A stretch of 64,000 nucleotides of DNA from Tenebrio molitor (taxonomy: Eukaryota; Arthropoda; Insecta; Coleoptera; Tenebrionidae), in the NCBI RefSeq assembly GCF_963966145.1, contig NC_091054.1, forward strand, positions 13,392,001 through 13,456,000, written 5' to 3'. The first letter of the stretch is position 1. Every line of letters begins with the position of its first letter. Below the pieces are notes generated by a model. That model saw nothing but the letters and a program-made list of their open reading frames with translations, had not been told where the DNA came from and ran no database searches. A program made the position numbers and the translations under genes. Below are positions 48,161 to 58,804 of this stretch, one piece after another.

Positions 48161-49003
48161 ATGACGACGGTCTCCTGCATCGTGGTAACAACTCTCGTGG
48201 TGGTGTCTTTGGCTAATTTGGTCCTTCTGGTTCACGTGATCATGCACTCTTTGGCAAAGTGTGATCGGCCAAGGACCGTGCTGCAGAAAGTTCCGAAAAT
48301 TCCAAAAATCCAAAAACGGGAAGACGTGGCGTCGTTGCAAGAGCACGCACCATCGACGGCTAACTACAAGTTTATGGGGGCGTTGGTGTTGCTGAGGGAT
48401 GACGATGATGACTCTGAATTCGTGTGCGGGGTGGCCATTATTAGTAAGAAGTGGGTGCTGACTGCTGCTTATTGCGTGGAGGCCATTTTAGATCAGTCGA
48501 AAGATAAGGTAAAAGTGTCGTCAGGTGGTGTCAAGTTCAAGTATGGATTTTGGCACGACGTTGATAAAATGATCGTCCACGAGAAGTATACATTCTTCGA
48601 GTATGCAAATAATATAGCTTTGATCAGCGTGGTGCAACAGTTCAAAGGAAAGGACGTCACGATTGTACCACTGCCGAGTGTTAACTACAAGTACTTGGCG
48701 AGCAGCAATGCCACAGCTTTGGCGTGGTCACGAGTGGAGGTTTTTGCCATAAGTGTGAAGCTACTCCTGCACAAGCAATGTCAAAGTGCTCATTTTGACC
48801 GTGTTGATGATGGTGTGTTTTGTGCTGAGAGAAAAACATGTGTTCTTGATTACGGCGGACTGTTGGTGCAGAAGGGTGTAATGGTTGGAAGTGTTACTTT
48901 TGGAGTTGGATGTGGAACTAAACCAGTTGTTTACAGCAAGATTTCTGTATTTGAAGAATGGATCAAGAGTAATAAAGTTGGTGCAGTTTTCAAAGAAAGA
49001 TAA
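48161..49003 (+). CDS. Inactive trypsin-fold serine protease homologue (280 residues)
   Basis: Single exon. The N-terminus (residues 7-30, IVVTTLVVVSLANLVLLVHV) is a signal anchor or signal peptide, followed by a Lys/Pro-rich linker. The S1 chymotrypsin fold is recognised from CGVAIISKKWVLTAAYCV (residues 89-106), NNIALI (150-155) and DYGGLL (230-235). In active enzymes these read AAHC, DIAL and GDSGG: here His57 is Tyr104, Asp102 is Asn151 and Ser195 is Tyr231. All three catalytic residues are gone, yet Cys pairs 89/105, 207/221 and 227/251 are kept, so the fold is probably intact. There is no R-IVGG activation site. Insect serine protease homologues act as binding or cofactor proteins, for example in immunity; that role here is inference. 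It lies between mucin-like genes on the same strand. Confidence 0.82.
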   Translation: MTTVSCIVVTTLVVVSLANLVLLVHVIMHSLAKCDRPRTVLQKVPKIPKIQKREDVASLQEHAPSTANYKFMGALVLLRDDDDDSEFVCGVAIISKKWVLTAAYCVEAILDQSKDKVKVSSGGVKFKYGFWHDVDKMIVHEKYTFFEYANNIALISVVQQFKGKDVTIVPLPSVNYKYLASSNATALAWSRVEVFAISVKLLLHKQCQSAHFDRVDDGVFCAERKTCVLDYGGLLVQKGVMVGSVTFGVGCGTKPVVYSKISVFEEWIKSNKVGAVFKER

Positions 49004-50142
49004 ATTGTTATCATGTCTTTACTTTTGTTCGTTTCTTGAGCGAAATGAAAAAATGTCTTGGAACGAATTAGCAGACAGCGGTCAGATTTAGATGATCACA
49101 TTTTCATTCTGCATAATCTTTTTTCAAACAACCATTAAATAGTTTTGCACTTACTGTTGTGCATTTTCTAATGTAATTTAATCCTCTAGTTCAAATTTAA
49201 GATTCCATTTTACACTTTTATTCTTTGCGTTATTTTATATTACTAAATGACTACTCTTCAACATTTTTTTTTTGAAAATGTATTAATTTGACGTTATTAA
49301 CTAATCTAAAATGATAATTTTTGTGTGATGTAAATTTCTAAATTAAATCTGCAGCTAATGTGTTTTATTCTCCTTAACCAATGTCAATTCCTTCTAAACT
49401 TATTTTATTCCTAACCTTTCATTGTTTTATTTGACTTAACTAATTTCACACAATTTCTCGTTGCTTTGAAGTCAGCTATATCAAACTCATAACTCGTTTC
49501 ATTTAATTTCATCCATCTCTTGCTTAGTTAACACAAATTCTCCTCGAACAAAGGCTTTCATTTATATACATTTTTTCATAACTGCCTCATAACTATACTT
49601 ACGTCTTCTTTGATGTTAAATTCTTCTAGAATCAGCAATATCATCTTTAATCTTCTTATGACCACATTACTGATGATTTATTTATCTTCTGCTTTCTTCT
49701 CCTTCGAACACTACATTTTCTCTCAAAAACGAACCATTTGTTATTGACTAAGTATATTATTTCAAAAACAAGTGTTCTAATAGCTTCTTCAGTTGAAAGG
49801 TACTCACCTTTAGATTTTTGTTGTTGTCTGCAGTCAGAGAAGAATACAATGTTTAGGAGTGACTAATAAATTAATTTTGTGTAAATGATGCTAGAACATT
49901 AATACGTTTTCATCATGGTGAGCGTTCTATATCTGTAAGACAAATGAATGATGTCGGTACGACTTGTAAAGAAAGAAGATAAAAGTGGGTATATTAAACT
50001 CATATACCACGAAAGTTGCAATTAAGTAATAAACGTTAAATAGCTAAATTATCTATTTGTTCTGAACCGACAGAATGCAAAAACTGAAAAACTTCCTCAG
50101 ATTTAACTGGAAGTCATAAAGCTGTGATAGGACAAAACGATA
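49004..50142. other. Spacer between protease homologue and second mucin-like gene
   Basis: AT-rich, with no ORFs or repeat ends that I can support. Confidence 0.4.
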
Positions 50143-50176
50143 CTATTTAAACAGCGTTCTTTAGTACCTATTCAGT
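50143..50176 (+). promoter_or_regulatory. Putative core promoter: TATA box and initiator
   Basis: CTATTTAAA at 50143-50151 and an arthropod-type initiator TCAGT at 50172-50176, at the usual 25-30 base spacing, 38 bases before the ATG at 50214. The mucin-like gene at 51993 has a similar CTATTTAAG at 51893-51901. Confidence 0.5.
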
Positions 50177-50213
50177 TAGTCGTTTGGAAGATTAAACACA
50201 TTAATAGTGTACA

Positions 50214-51189
50214 ATGAATAAATCTGTGATATTAATAATCACTTTTCTAGTTCAGTCATGTAAGATTCCTCTTTTATTAGATGTGTAGGTTGCTAACTCT
50301 TTTACTGGTCAAGGTTTTTCACTAAAGTGTCCACTTTGCCGAGACGAGTCATGTGCAGATCCGCAACTCCTCGATTGTCCTGAAATATTCCGCAGTTCTG
50401 CTTTCAGAAGGTTGGCACTCCGTACAGTGGAATCGAAACAACAATACAGTTGTCTCTCCGTCGAATACAGCCGAGGTAAAATAAGATTTCGATTAAATGC
50501 GTTTATGTTTATTTCATTTTTGTGGTTTAGAGGGTGTGCCACACATTTTGAAAGATTGTATCACTGGAACCGCTGAAGAGATTTGTCACTTGTATGAGAC
50601 CACATACGAAGATGTAATCTGTGAAACAACTACAACTGAATTTGATGATCCTCCACTGTCCTCTTCCACTCCTATTTCATCTTCTTCTGACTCTGCTGTT
50701 TCATCGATTGAATCTTCGTCTGACTCCTCTACGGATTCATCAACTGACTCTTCTACGGATTCATCAACTGACTCTTCGACTGAATCATCAACTGACTCTT
50801 CGACTGATTCATCCACAGATTCTTCGACTGATTTTTCTACTGACTCCTCTACTGATTCGTCTACCGATACTTCTACGGATTCATCGACAAATTCCTCTAC
50901 CGATTCTTCTACTAATTCATCGACTGATTCATCCACTGACTCTTCTACTAATTCATCTACTGATTCTTCTACGGATCCTTCAACGGATTCTTCGACTGAT
51001 TCTTCCACCCATTCATCGGCTGATTATTCCACTGACTCCTCTCCGGATTCATCGACAGATTCCTCTACAGATCCCACTGATTCGAGCACTGAAAAAACAT
51101 CGACACCAGATGGTATAGGTGGTTCTGCAGTCAATCGAATTTCCAAGGCAGTTCTGCTCCTAACTCTGGTCTACGGCTGGTACATGTGA
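50214..51189 (+). CDS. GPI-type mucin-like surface protein, divergent member (288 residues)
   Basis: Coding exons 50214-50259, 50314-50475 and 50531-51189, both introns short and phase 1. Signal peptide MNKSVILIITFLVQS. The Cys domain reads LKCPLCRDESC, LDC, YSC, KDC, EIC, VIC: eight cysteines in the same order as its neighbours but otherwise different. A Ser/Thr stretch then leads to about 28 SSTD-type units with Asn, Phe, His, Tyr and Pro replacements, so this array is older or less homogenised. It ends AVNRISKAVLLLTLVYGWYM, matching the other tails. Asn replacements make N-S-S glycosylation sites. The exon 2 acceptor (GGTCAAG/GT) has a weak pyrimidine tract, so that boundary is the least certain. 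Confidence 0.78.
50727..51075 (+). repeat. 12-bp coding tandem repeat in the divergent member
   Basis: About 28 units of the Ser-Ser-Thr-Asp type, more degenerate than in the other two genes. Confidence 0.9.
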
Positions 51190-51992
51190 TAACCTAACAT
51201 CGAAACCTCAGTTAATTAGCACAAGAATAATGAATTTCAGTTGTATATAGAGTATTTATACTAATTAGTAATTAAGAGTCATAGGTTAGTAATTTAATTT
51301 AAAACTTTTATATTACGATATTTATATTACTCGGTTATTTGTTAATTAATTTTCAGAGTCCTCCGGATTAAAAATTTTTGTTAAATACAATTGTTTCATT
51401 CAAAATAATTCTTTTAACCGTGAGGTATACCGTAGAACTTAAGCCAAATTAGGATTAATTACATAACGTGGGTTCCAACTGAATGTCTTTTCTTTCCTTT
51501 TCTAATGTTTCCTATGTTTTTTGTCAAAATTACAATCAAACAATTATCATTACAAATATTTCAATACATGTACAATTTACTTATTTAGCCATACAAAGTT
51601 TACAAAACTTTACCGATTACAGAGAACATTGAAAGGAAGCTATGAAATATTTAACTTATAGCTGAAAGCGGTTTCTCGCGACCACCCATCCATATAATAA
51701 CGACGCCGGATGGTACTTCACCTCACTACTTGAATAATGATGATGCTGTCATTGTCGTTCTTATCTTTTCAACGTAACATTTGTGTAATAAGATAATAAG
51801 ATTAAAATGCATGTGATAATGAAATCAATTATTGAAGACTAGCTACTTGTGCAACATTGATAAACGGCTAAAAATGAGAGTGGGAAAAACAACTATTTAA
51901 GACCACTGTGTACATTCATTATTTTAATTCTCGTTGGTGATAGTAGTGTGCTCGTATTATTAAATCCAACCCTAATTTAGTGAACGGTCAAA
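51190..51992. other. Spacer with TATA-like box of the next gene
   Basis: The first 100 bases after the stop resemble the 3' flank of the gene at 46138 (AAGAGTCATAGGTTAGTAAT). CTATTTAAG at 51893-51901 is a candidate TATA box for the gene starting at 51993. Otherwise nothing recognised. Confidence 0.45.
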
Positions 51993-54900
51993 ATGAAAGC
52001 AATTCTTGTGGTGTTGATCGTCTTCTCTGCCCATTCAAGTGAGTTTAATTATAAATTATGATAAATGTTGTTGAAATATTAATTAAGCTTTTCTCTTACA
52101 TGTTAAAAATGTAAATATCATTAGTGTTTAGACATAATACTGTAAGATTTTTTATTCTATTTTAGTCAATTATCGTCTTTATACGCCCCCAACTGAGGGT
52201 ATAAATTGGCCTTTATGGCACAGATCTGTCAAAAATCAAGCAACGGTTGATTTAATTAATCAAACAATGGTTATCAATACAGTGAGCGGCGAAAGTATGG
52301 AATAAATTCATTAAAAATTAAACAAAATATTTTTCAAGAAAATGTTTGGACAGGTCAATTTTAGTTTATAAAAATACATATTTTAATATAAAACAAAATT
52401 CCAAGCAGTCATTTTTTTTCAAGTTATGACGTCATCAATTGTTTTTTTAAATGGAAATCCCCTACTTTTTTTCTTGATTCTGATAGCCCTTTTAATTGTC
52501 TAAACGCCAGTATAAAAATTTTGTTACCTTACATAAAGAAATTTTGTGAAAAAAAAAAAAAGTTGGAAAAAATAAATTTTATAATGAATAAAAACAAGTC
52601 AAAAACTGTGTTATTAAGTACATACTTAAAATTAAAGAATTAAATGTTCGAATTGCCATCCCCCAGCTTGTTGACAATAAACAAGTTTATGAAGAAATTC
52701 CCTCTGTTTTAGTTTTATCTAGTTTTATCTCCGCACCCAATCAGAATTTAAATTTCTATACGTTGTGTTTCTGTTAAATGAGTCATGTTCGAAAACTTTT
52801 GTAAAACAAATAACACATACGAATGAAATTGACAGTAACATTTGACTGTTTGATTTACCTACTTGATTTTTTGACTTGTTTTTGTTCGTTATAAAATTTA
52901 TTTTTTCCAACTTTATTTTTTTTTTTCTCAAAAATTTTCTTATGTAAGATAACAAAATTTTTATACTGTCATTTAGACAATTAAAAGGGCTATTAGAATC
53001 AAGAAAAAAAATAGGAGGTTTCCATTTAAAAAAAGTATCGATGACGTCATCACTCGAAAACAAATGACTGCTTGGAATTTTCTTTGGTACTAAAACATGT
53101 ATTCTTATAAACTAAAATTGACCTGTCCAAAGATTTTTTTGAAAAAAATTTTGTTTAATTTTTAAGGAATTTATTCCATACTTTTGCCGCTCACTGTATG
53201 CACAATAACCCTAACATCAAAATAGCTAACTAAATTTGCATGGACACAACTTTTAGTTGATTTTCTTTAAGGAATACGAAATATTTGTTTGAAACTTTTA
53301 GAAATTATAAAATAGAATAAGACGTTGTATGTACCACGGGCATAATTGTCGATTATGGCCCTCAGAAATTTAAAAGCCCTCGTTCCTCGGGCTTTAAACA
53401 TTCCCTCGTGCCATAATCTCCTGATTATGCCCTTAATACATAAATAACTATTTCAGCTATATGTCTCTTAAGATAACAGCTAAAAATCTAACCAACTGCG
53501 ATAACTAATTAAATATGCATAAAAAAATGCAAACGTACGAAACGTTTATTCATTGTACAAATGACCAAATTGTTGAAACTTTTCAGTTCTTGCCCTCAAG
53601 TGTCCCACGTGTAGAGGTGCAAGCTGTAAAAATGACAATGTCCCGATGGAAGAATGCATTTTCCGTCATTCCTTTCCTCTGATCGCTAGCTTCAAAACAG
53701 CCGTTTTCCAAGCTGATTCTAATTACGCTTGTCTGCGTCTGGAACATTTAAAAGGTAACAAAATAATTTATAAGTTATAGATTCTGAGTAAACACTTTGG
53801 TTTAAACAGATGGCGCGGTGGAAGAAATAAGACAGTGTATCGTTACCAATCCTGGATACGATGTATGCAAGGAACTGATTAAACAAAATGAGGGTGTGAC
53901 AAGTTGTACTGTGAAAAAACCTCAGTCATTAGCTGTAGGCTTTCATGAAATTGATGCAAGAGATGAGCCGGAACCGAAACCCTCAACTGATTCTTCTACC
54001 GAGTCCTCTACTAATTCGTCTACCGATTCTTCTACGGACTCCTCAACAGATTCTTCGACTGTCTCCTCTACTGACTCCTCTACTGATTCTTCTACTGATT
54101 TGTCTACCGATTCTTCTACGGATTCTTCAACAGTTTCTTCAACTGATTCATCGACTGACTCCACTACTGATTCTTCGATTGACTCCTCTACTGACTCCTC
54201 TACGGATTCTTCTACTGATTCTTCTACGGATTCTTCAACAGATTCTTCCACCAATTCATCGACTGATTCTTCGACTGACTCCTCTACTGATTCTTCTACT
54301 GATTCGTCTACCGATTCTTCCACCGATTCTTCCACCGATTCCTCGACTGTCTCCTCTACTGACTCTTCTACTGATTCGTCTACCGATTCTTCTACGGATT
54401 CTTCAACAGATTCCTCAACTGATTCTTCCACCGATTCATCGACCGACTCCTCTACTGATTCATCTACCGATTCATCTACAAATTCTTCAACTGATTCTTC
54501 TACCGATTCATCGACTGATTCTTCGACTGACTCCTCTACTAACTCCTCTACTGATTCATCTACCGATTCTTCTACGAATTCTTCAACAGATTTTTCCACC
54601 GATTCCTCGACTGACTCCTCTACTGTCTCCTCTACTGATTCTTCTACTGATTCCTCTACGGATTCTTCGACGGATTCTTCAACAGATTCTTCAACTAATT
54701 CATCGACTGATTCTTCCACTGACTCCTCTACCGATTCTTCCACCGATTCCTCGACTGACTCCTCCACTGACTCCTCTACTGTTTCTTCTACGAATTCTTC
54801 CACTGATTCCTCGACTGACTCTTCTACTGACTCCTCTACTGATTCTTCCACGGATTCTTCAACAAATTCTTCAACTGAATCATCGACTGATTCTTCCACT

Positions 54901-55911
54901 GACTCCTCTACTGATTCTTCTACTGATTCCTCTACCGATTCTTCTACGGATTCTTCAACAGATTCTTCAACTGATTCTTCCACCGATTCATCGACTGACT
55001 CCTCTACTGATTCTTCCACCGATTCATCTACAAATTCTTCAACTGATTCTTCTACCGATTCTTCGACTGCCTCCTCCACTGACTCCTCTACTGATTCTTC
55101 TACGAATTCTTCAACAGATTCTTCCACCGATTCCTCGACTGACTCTTCTACTGACTCCTCTACTGATTCTTCTACTGATTCCTCCACGGATTCTTCGACG
55201 GATTCTTCAACAGATTCTTCAACTAATTCATCGACTGATTCTTCCACTGACTCCTCTACCGATTCTTCCACCGATTCCTCGACTGACTCCTCCACTGACT
55301 CCTCTACTGTTTCTTCTACGAATTCTTCCACTGATTCCTCGACTGACTCTTCTACTGACTCCTCTACTGATTCTTCCACGGATTCTTCAACGGATTCTTC
55401 AACAGATTCATCGACTGATTCTTCCACTGACTCCTCTACTGATTCTTCCACCGATTCCTCGACTGACTCTTCTACTGACTCCTCTACTGATTCTTCTACT
55501 GATTCCTCCACGGATTCTTCGACGGATTCTTCAACAGATTCTTCAACTGATTCATCGACTGACTCTTCTACTGACTCCTCTACTGATTCTTCTACTGATT
55601 CCTCTACGAATTCTTCGACGGATTCTTCAACAGATTCTTCAACTGATTCATCGACTGATTCATCGACTGACTCTTCTACCGACTCCTCTACTGATTCTTC
55701 TACGGATTCATCGACAGGTTCTTCGACTGATTCATCGACCGACTCTTCTACAGATTCATCAACGAATTCTTCCACTGATTCATCGACTGGCTCCTCTACG
55801 GATTCCACCACTAAAAAACCAACATCACCAGGCGGTAAAGATGGTGCTGCAGTCAATCAAATCTCCATCGCAGTTCTGCTGCTAGCTCTGCTCTATGGCT
55901 GGTGCATGTGA
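51993..55911 (+). CDS. GPI-type mucin-like surface protein with very long SSTD stalk (771 residues)
   Basis: Coding exons 51993-52038, 53587-53754 and 53810-55911; introns in phase 1. Signal peptide MKAILVVLIVFSAHS. The eight-Cys domain (CPTCRGASC, EEC, NYAC, QC, DVC, TSC) is almost the same as in the gene at 46138, including identical exon 2 length (168 nt). The stalk runs from about residue 128 to 730 with about 150 SSTD units, including some Val, Asn, Glu, Gly and Phe replacements. The tail IAVLLLALLYGWCM is identical to that of the 46138 gene, implying recent duplication or gene conversion. About fourteen units read T-N-S-S and so add N-glycosylation sites. Intron 1 (1548 nt) has swallowed a 920-bp transposon and a foldback unit. 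Function unknown; long glycosylated surface stalk inferred. Confidence 0.86.
52278..53197. mobile_element. Long-TIR foldback transposon in intron 1 (about 920 bp)
   Basis: Starts TACAGTGAGCGGCGAAAGTA and ends TACTTTTGCCGCTCACTGTA. The arms stay paired for roughly 320 bases each (for example GGACAGGTCAATTTTAGTTT against AAACTAAAATTGACCTGTCC), leaving about 270 bases in the centre. A 112-codon minus-strand frame inside is AT-rich noise. A truncated copy lies at 58255-58430. Confidence 0.9.
53337..53453. repeat. Foldback palindrome ending CATAAATAACTATT in intron 1
   Basis: GGGCATAATTGTCGATTATG pairs with CATAATCTCCTGATTATGCC, and AAAGCCC / GGGCTTT close the centre around TCGTTCCTCG. The right edge TACATAAATAACTATTT fits the shared foldback edge. 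Confidence 0.75.
53985..55800 (+). repeat. 12-bp coding tandem repeat with higher-order 528-bp duplication
   Basis: About 150 units. Blocks recur at larger spacing: the run around GTTTCTTCTACGAATTCTTC is at 54781 and again at 55309, exactly 528 bases (44 units) apart, with long stretches of the flanks in register. Another block recurs at 324 bases (27 units), near 55137 and 55461. Confidence 0.9.
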
Positions 55912-56639
55912 TAAACTAATATCGAAACCAAAGGCAATTAGAACAAGAATATTGAATTTCAGTTGTACATATATGCTTATTAAGAGTCATACTCGTAGGT
56001 TAGTAATTTAATTTATAATATACATACTATTTATACTAAAAATATTTTTCTTTTCTACCATCCCCATGTAGGAGACACATGTGTATGTGCAAATATCACA
56101 GAATTATAAATTCACAGAAATACTTTTGTTTTTTGGTAACTTGTTGAGTCAATCACATAATCTCAACCTTCATTGTTATATTCAAAATAAGTTTCATTCA
56201 TTCATGTCTATTACATTTGTACTTGAATATATAATATAGTTTGTCCAGCGAGAGATTGGTTGACATCACGGTACAGAATAATATAGGTAAGACGACGAAG
56301 CGTGTCCAGCGCTGAGATTATGTCCCTCGAACACGCTAGACATGTGCGAGTGAGAGATTAATATAAAGGATGGAAAAGGTAGTGCTTAGTGCAATGCACG
56401 TATACGAAGGACTGCAATTATTTTTTGTATTTTTTGTCTGACAATTTACAAATTTCCCATAAAATAACAGATATGCATTTAAGACCATCTAGTTTACATA
56501 ACATACGAGTCAAATTAGCTACACAGGTAAGGTTACAGTAAAGTTTGCATAAAAAAATCTGAAGGGTTGTCTAGATATTTAGTAATGCAGTAGCGGATGG
56601 ATTAAAATATTATAAGGATAAGGATGATATTATACAAAA
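55912..56639. other. 3' flank of the long-stalk gene and start of an insertion
   Basis: Up to about 56240 the sequence follows the 3' flank of the gene at 46138 (CATTCATGT, TTACTTTT / TTACATTT). Homology then stops and resumes only at 58805, so about 2.5 kb of other DNA has been inserted. Confidence 0.55.
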
Positions 56640-57690
56640 AAATAAATGATTTATTCGATGCTTTAAACCGCCGGCGTCGTCACCCTGCAGAAGCTATTAG
56701 AGTTAATATAGCAAGGATTTTGAGGTATACCTAAGTATAATGAAGCATTTCGTCGAATAAATGAGAATGTTTTCAGATATTGAATTCAAATTTGAATTAC
56801 TTAGACAAATGGGTAAAAATGGTCGTAGATGGACAAATTACTAAAGATCAATTTCTAACAAAAAGTACCACAAGTACTGCGCGTTACAATTTTATCCACT
56901 ATTGAATTATGTGAATATTGATTAAGTTGGGGATTTCATTACGTACTAAGCAATAAGTTTAATCAGAATCCGATCGAGGTAATCTAAGGAATGTACGTAT
57001 GTTAGTTAGAAAACTACTTTCTTTATTAAATACATAACTAAAAGGAATTTCGCTTATCTGATGGGTATTGTACACACAGAGAGATTGTGCATTTCTTTTT
57101 TGGAACCATTACTGGTATATTTTTTTTTAACAAAGTACTTCCGATTTAACATTTATTTTAGAGATTTTTTGACACTTGTACTTCAAGCTGGAGGGGCCAA
57201 CGATCATCCGACGTTTACAAATTTTTTACAGTTGTACAGAATGTTGTTAACTTATAATTTGTTAAAGCCACCACAGTTCAGCAACTGTTCAGTATTAGAT
57301 TCCAATACGAAGAAAAATCAAATTAAAAAATTGATTTGCTTATTGAAAAAACTGATACAGATAAGGAAAATGAATAATTTTTCATAGTCTTGATCAAGAC
57401 ACCGTAGATTATATTATACTCTATTATCTGACCGGATTCATTTATAAAAAAAGTTATAAAAACACTAACTGTGACATATGTCGCAAGAATCTCAAGATGC
57501 CAAAAAGAAGAGATACATTTTAGCGCTCTTACGAACATAAAATCCCGAGGTGGTCTAAATCACCCACCTTTAGCAATTTTCAATCTTTATTTAAAAACAG
57601 AGTGCACATTTAAAAAATACGTCCTCTCTATTAATGCATTTGAGCAAACAATAGACGAGATTTTCTCTAAAAATATAGTATACATTTAAA
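56640..57690 (+). pseudogene. P-element-like (THAP9-type) transposase remnant
   Basis: Pieces in several frames follow the order of P-like transposases: LFDALN near 56655, WVKMVVDGQITKDQF with LTKSTT near 56805-56870, LQAGGANDHPTFTNFLQLYR with NLLKPPQFSNC at 57179-57290, a CDICRKN motif near 57470 and KSRGGLNHPPLAIFNL near 57541. Frame breaks and stops separate them. No TIRs were identified. It lies in the 2.5-kb insertion that interrupts the second mucin/protease unit. Confidence 0.75.
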
Positions 57691-58254
57691 TTTTCCTGTC
57701 AAATGCAACAAAAAATTATGTCAAAATTAATTTATTATTTTTTAGTGAAGAGAATAAATAGTTATTTGTACTAGTTATGAAAGTCATACTATTTTTATGA
57801 ATTTACAGTTTCATCAAGCAAATGAGTGAAAAAAAGAGACTTTCATAACGTGTACACACTATTTTTTTTTGCAAATCGTTGTAAGTTAAGAAATTTGGCC
57901 TAAAAGGATTTATGAAAAATTAAAAAAATTGTAGGTATGCTTTGGCAATCATGCAATCATCTCCAAGGAGATGGAAAAAAATTATGCAAAAAAGTACTAC
58001 TTTTATTACGATTTTTCGTTTAAAAAAGTGTAACTTTCATTACGATAATTATAGTCCAGTCAATAGAGACATAAAAATGGCTCCACCTTGCAAAAGGTAC
58101 AGAAAAGTTTATACTTGACATATTATTAATATTGCCGAGTTTGCGACCTTGGGGGGTTGCCGCTCGCCCCGCCATACTGGAAAATAAGGGTGGAAAAACA
58201 CATTTCTGCGATTATTTCATTATCCGTGCGAGATATGTCTATCTAAGTTATTAT
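57691..58254. other. Spacer with a foldback unit
   Basis: 57750-57873 shows a partial palindrome: GAATAAATAGTTATTTGTAC on the left, with TTATGAAAGT / ACTTTCATAA paired inside. The left edge is the reverse complement of the shared AAATAACTATT edge. Nothing else recognised. Confidence 0.5.
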
Positions 58255-58430
58255 ATAAAATTTATATAAAATTTTTATACTGTCGTTTAAACAATTAAAA
58301 GGGCTATCAGAATCAAGAAAAAATATGAGGTTTTATTTTTATAAACTAAAATTGACCCGTCTAAAGATTTAAAAAAAATTGTTTAATTTTTAATGAATTT
58401 ATTCCATACTTTTGCCGCTCAATGGATATT
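58255..58430. mobile_element. Truncated copy of the long-TIR foldback transposon
   Basis: AAAAGGGCTATCAGAATCAA, TAAACTAAAATTGACCCGTC and ATTCCATACTTTTGCCGCTC follow the right arm of 52278-53197 in order, with a deletion in between. Only one arm is present. Confidence 0.8.
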
Positions 58431-58804
58431 AATAAATTTTGAATAAATAAATTAATTCTGTCAGATTTGTTTTTTTTAAGTGATAAAGCATATTAAGCAT
58501 GTTTATGCATCTTTTTTGCATATTTGTGCATATTTCAGTGCGTTTTTAGCTAAAAAGCATGCATATATGTATATGCGCATATATTCTTCATTTTTAGTGC
58601 ATATAATCCGAGCTTTACTCATGTCATATCGTGAGGAAATTCCTTAACATTGACACAGAACATAAAACACAAAAAAGTTAAAATGTGGAGACGAGACGCC
58701 GGTAATTATGTTGATAAGCACTGCACTATTACTTGATAGTATTATCCGTAATAGTGTATGTACTCCGGCAAAATTGCCGTGCCGCCGGGTGGTGGAGGGT
58801 TAAA

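Noticed and set aside
52725..53063. 112-codon minus-strand ORF in the long-TIR element, considered as a transposase
   Set aside because: Most of it lies in the inverted arm, composition follows AT-rich DNA, and no DDE motifs are visible.
53943..55856. A 637-codon minus-strand ORF (repeats of Glu-Glu-Ser-Val) opposite the long-stalk gene
   Set aside because: The 12-bp repeat has no stop codon in any of several frames, so long frames appear on both strands. Signal peptide, Cys domain, splice sites and GPI tail exist only on the plus strand.
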